Assembly (NCBI GenBank): GCA_900752905.1
Contig: CAADWX010000005.1
Coordinates: 1 to 64,000 of the forward strand
From: Bacilli bacterium
Lineage (GTDB): Bacteria; Bacillota_I; Bacilli_A; RF39; UBA660
DNA length: 64,000 nt
Reading direction: 5' to 3'
In this document: positions 61,524-64,000 of the stretch, piece after piece
Layout: every line of letters starts with the position of its first letter
Numbering within the stretch: position 1 is the stretch's first letter
The notes under the pieces: generated by a model
What the model saw: only the letters and a program-made list of their open reading frames with translations
Databases searched by the model: none
Told to the model about the DNA's origin: nothing
Made by a program: the position numbers and the translations under genes

Positions 61524-64000
61524 ATGAAATTTTTTAAAAAGTTGTTTGATCAAGAATATAAAGAATTAGAGAAATTTAAAAAAATAGCTGATAAAGTAAT
61601 GTTATATGAAGATGATATGGCTAAATTATCAGATAAAGAATTGAAAGCTAAAACAGAAGAATTTATAAATAGGTTGGAAAACGGTGAAACTTTAGATGAT
61701 ATAAAAGTGGAAGCTTTTGCTGTTGTAAGAGAAGCTGCTTATCGTGTAATAGGGGAAAAACCATATTATGTTCAAATATTAGGTGGTCTTGCTATACATG
61801 AGGGAAATATAGCTGAAATGAAAACAGGTGAAGGTAAAACTTTAACTTCAACAATGCCTGCATATTTAAATGCATTGTCAAAAAAAGGAGTACATATTAT
61901 TACTGTAAATGAGTATCTTGCTGAAAGAGATGCTAATTGGATGGGAAATATTTATAGATTTTTAGGACTTACAGTTGGTATAAACTATAGAGAATTAACA
62001 CCAAAGGAAAAGAAAGAAGCATACTCATGTGATATTACATATACAACAAATAATGAATTAGGATTTGACTATTTGAGAGATAATATGGTTGTTCGTGCAC
62101 AAGATAGAGTTCAAAGAGGTTTAAATTTTGCAATCGTCGATGAAGTTGACTCTGTTTTAATTGATGAGGCTAGAACACCACTTATAATATCGGGTGGACA
62201 TATGGATTCTGCAAATTTATATATTCAAGCAGATAAATTTGCAAAAAAATTAAAAGAAAATGATGGATATTTATATGATGAAAAAACAAAAGCAGTAACT
62301 CTTGATGAAAAGGGAATTGCTTTAGCTGAAAAAACATTTGGAGTATCTAATTTATATGATATAAATAATACAAGTTTGGTTCACTATATTAATCAAGCAT
62401 TAAGAGCAAATTATGCTATGAAAAATGACATAGATTATGTAGTAAAAGATGGTGAAATATTAATCGTAGATCAATTTACAGGACGTTTAATGCCAGGACG
62501 TGCATTTTCTGATGGATTACATCAAGCAATAGAAGCTAAAGAAGGCGTAAAAATAAATCAAGAAATGAAGACCTTGGCAACTATAACATTCCAAAACTTA
62601 TTTAGAATGTATAATAAATTGTCTGGTATGACAGGTACTGCCAAAACAGAAGAAGAAGAATTTAGAGAAATATATAATATGTATGTTATACAAATTCCTA
62701 CAAATAAACCTATTATAAGAGAGGATTTCTCAGATTTAATTTTTGCTACTAAAAAAGGTAAATATAAAGCTATTGTACAAGAAATAAAAGAAAGACATGC
62801 TAAAGGTCAACCAGTATTAGTTGGTACAATAGCTGTAGAAACATCTGAATTATTAAGTTCTATGTTAAAGAAAGAACACATACCACATGAAGTATTAAAT
62901 GCAAAAAATCATGCTCGTGAAGCTGAGATTATTGCGCACGCTGGTGAAAAAGGGGCTGTTACTATTGCGACAAATATGGCAGGTCGTGGAACTGACATAA
63001 AAATTGATGATGAAGTAAAAGCCTTAGGTGGATTGTGTGTTATTGGTACAGAGCGTCATGAATCAAGAAGAATTGATAATCAATTAAGAGGACGTTCAGG
63101 TCGTCAAGGGGATCCAGGATTTACCCAATTTTGTGTATCTTTTGAAGATGAGTTAATGGTAAGATTTGGTGCAGATCGTACTAAAGCGTTACTAGCAAGA
63201 GTTGGATTTTCTGATGATGCATCTATTAGAATGAAACCACTAACAAAATCAATTGAAGCCGCACAAAAAAGAGTCGAAGGAGATAACTTTGATACAAGAA
63301 AAAACTTGCTTCAATATGATAATGTTGTAAATCAACAAAGAGAATATATATATGAAAAAAGAAATGAAATTTTAGATTCAGAATCAATTCATGAAACAAC
63401 ATTAGAAACATTTAGAAATTATATAAATTCTTTAGTATCATCACATATTATGCCAGAAGGAAAGTTAACTGAAAATGATTTGAGTGAAATACTTGAAGTA
63501 GTAAATGAACATTTATTAAACAAAAAACTTGAATTAAAAGATATAAAAGATGTACCAGAAGGTGAACTAGAAGAATATCTATTTAATTTAGTAAGTATTG
63601 AATATGAAAATAAATTAAAAGGTATACCAGAAGAAGTAAGAAATGAATTTGAAAAAGCTATAACACTTAGGGTTATAGATACACATTGGATGAATCATAT
63701 TAGTACTATGGATCATTTAAGAGAAGGTATTAGATTAAGAGCATATACTGATAATCCTCTTAGAGCATATACTGCAGAAGGTTTTGAATTATATGAAGAA
63801 ATGTTAAATGCAATAGATAAAGAAGTAACATTTTATTTATTGAAAGCAGAAATAAGGCAAAATATCGAAAGAAAACAAGTAGTAAAAGGTCAAGCTGTAG
63901 AAGATAAAGCAAAAACAAAAAAGGCTGAACCTAAAAAAAGTACAAAAGTAGGACGTAATGATCCATGTCCATGTGGAAGTGGTCGCAAATATAAACAATG
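61524..64000 (+). CDS. secA: Protein translocase motor SecA, cut at the window edge
   Basis: SecA drives preproteins through SecYEG. 825 codons are present with no stop; the right edge cuts the gene inside the final zinc motif (CPCGSGRKYKQ, next codon starting TG as expected for Cys). NBD1 has MKTGEGKTLTSTMPAYL and VDEVDSVLIDEARTPL; NBD2 has TNMAGRGTDIKI and RQGDPG. A Lys-rich linker precedes the zinc site. AAAGGAG sets ATG 61524. Essentially complete. Confidence 0.97.
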   Translation, partial: MKFFKKLFDQEYKELEKFKKIADKVMLYEDDMAKLSDKELKAKTEEFINRLENGETLDDIKVEAFAVVREAAYRVIGEKPYYVQILGGLAIHEGNIAEMKTGEGKTLTSTMPAYLNALSKKGVHIITVNEYLAERDANWMGNIYRFLGLTVGINYRELTPKEKKEAYSCDITYTTNNELGFDYLRDNMVVRAQDRVQRGLNFAIVDEVDSVLIDEARTPLIISGGHMDSANLYIQADKFAKKLKENDGYLYDEKTKAVTLDEKGIALAEKTFGVSNLYDINNTSLVHYINQALRANYAMKNDIDYVVKDGEILIVDQFTGRLMPGRAFSDGLHQAIEAKEGVKINQEMKTLATITFQNLFRMYNKLSGMTGTAKTEEEEFREIYNMYVIQIPTNKPIIREDFSDLIFATKKGKYKAIVQEIKERHAKGQPVLVGTIAVETSELLSSMLKKEHIPHEVLNAKNHAREAEIIAHAGEKGAVTIATNMAGRGTDIKIDDEVKALGGLCVIGTERHESRRIDNQLRGRSGRQGDPGFTQFCVSFEDELMVRFGADRTKALLARVGFSDDASIRMKPLTKSIEAAQKRVEGDNFDTRKNLLQYDNVVNQQREYIYEKRNEILDSESIHETTLETFRNYINSLVSSHIMPEGKLTENDLSEILEVVNEHLLNKKLELKDIKDVPEGELEEYLFNLVSIEYENKLKGIPEEVRNEFEKAITLRVIDTHWMNHISTMDHLREGIRLRAYTDNPLRAYTAEGFELYEEMLNAIDKEVTFYLLKAEIRQNIERKQVVKGQAVEDKAKTKKAEPKKSTKVGRNDPCPCGSGRKYKQ

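Overview
The window is very AT-rich and densely coded, with strong AGGAGG-type ribosome sites, simple hairpin-plus-T terminators and extended -10 (TGnTATAAT) promoters. TGA is used as a stop (for example in rplI, walJ and rlmH), so the genetic code is standard rather than the Mycoplasma code. Sporulation genes (spoIIR, spoIID, spoIIQ, spoIIID, a spoVK-like gene, cotJ, a YjcZ-like gene), a monoderm envelope set (murA, tagO, mbl, lgt) and Bacillus-like gene order point to a spore-forming low-GC Bacillota, probably an uncultured Bacilli/Erysipelotrichia-type gut bacterium. That placement is an inference from content and order only.

Layout. 1-26.4 kb is mostly conserved core: uvrB; lgt; whiA; rplI-dnaB-walJ-rlmH (an order resembling the B. 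subtilis origin region); spoIIR; fba-murA; a spoVK-like AAA+ gene coupled to a clpP; rpmE; rpiB-DUF1146-spoIID-spoIIQ-spoIIID-mbl (the ywzB-spoIID-spoIIQ-spoIIID-mbl block of Bacillus); tagO; nudix; typA; tdk; an ABC-F gene. 26.5-34.7 kb is an accessory island that starts at a tRNA-His gene. It holds scars of a mobilizable element (an orphan leader peptide with attenuator, a truncated serine recombinase, a gutted MobV-type relaxase), a PemK/MazF-like gene, a candidate small RNA, a lipoprotein, a small XRE regulator, an ApeA-like HEPN anti-phage gene whose downstream partner is broken by an in-frame stop, a YunG/uracil-DNA-glycosylase fusion, and a UvrD-like helicase.

34.8-57 kb returns to core and shell functions: a cotJ spore-coat operon with a fused CotJA-CotJB protein; clpB (without its N domain) plus hsp20 behind a CIRCE/HrcA operator; a small alarmone synthetase; an SDR; a PLP enzyme of the YnbB family; secreted cell-wall and thioredoxin-like proteins; addB-addA; an acyltransferase; a hybrid histidine kinase; and a Ca2+ P-type ATPase. 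57.5-60.3 kb carries a complete agr-type peptide quorum-sensing locus in a convergent layout: agrA-agrC on the plus strand face agrB-agrD on the minus strand. The very short agrD (37 aa) is easy to miss. The window ends with cspA-hpf-secA, with secA cut by the right edge within its last codons.

How the parts fit: the agr locus and hybrid kinase supply signal input, the spo/cot genes execute sporulation, CIRCE-clpB-hsp20 handles protein aggregation stress, addAB and uvrB handle DNA damage, and the tRNA-His island is the site of gene turnover and probable phage defence. The most noteworthy items are the convergent agr locus with its distinct signal peptide, the ApeA operon with a nonsense-broken partner, the YunG-UDG fusion, the SpoVK-ClpP coupling, and several unexplained RNA structures.
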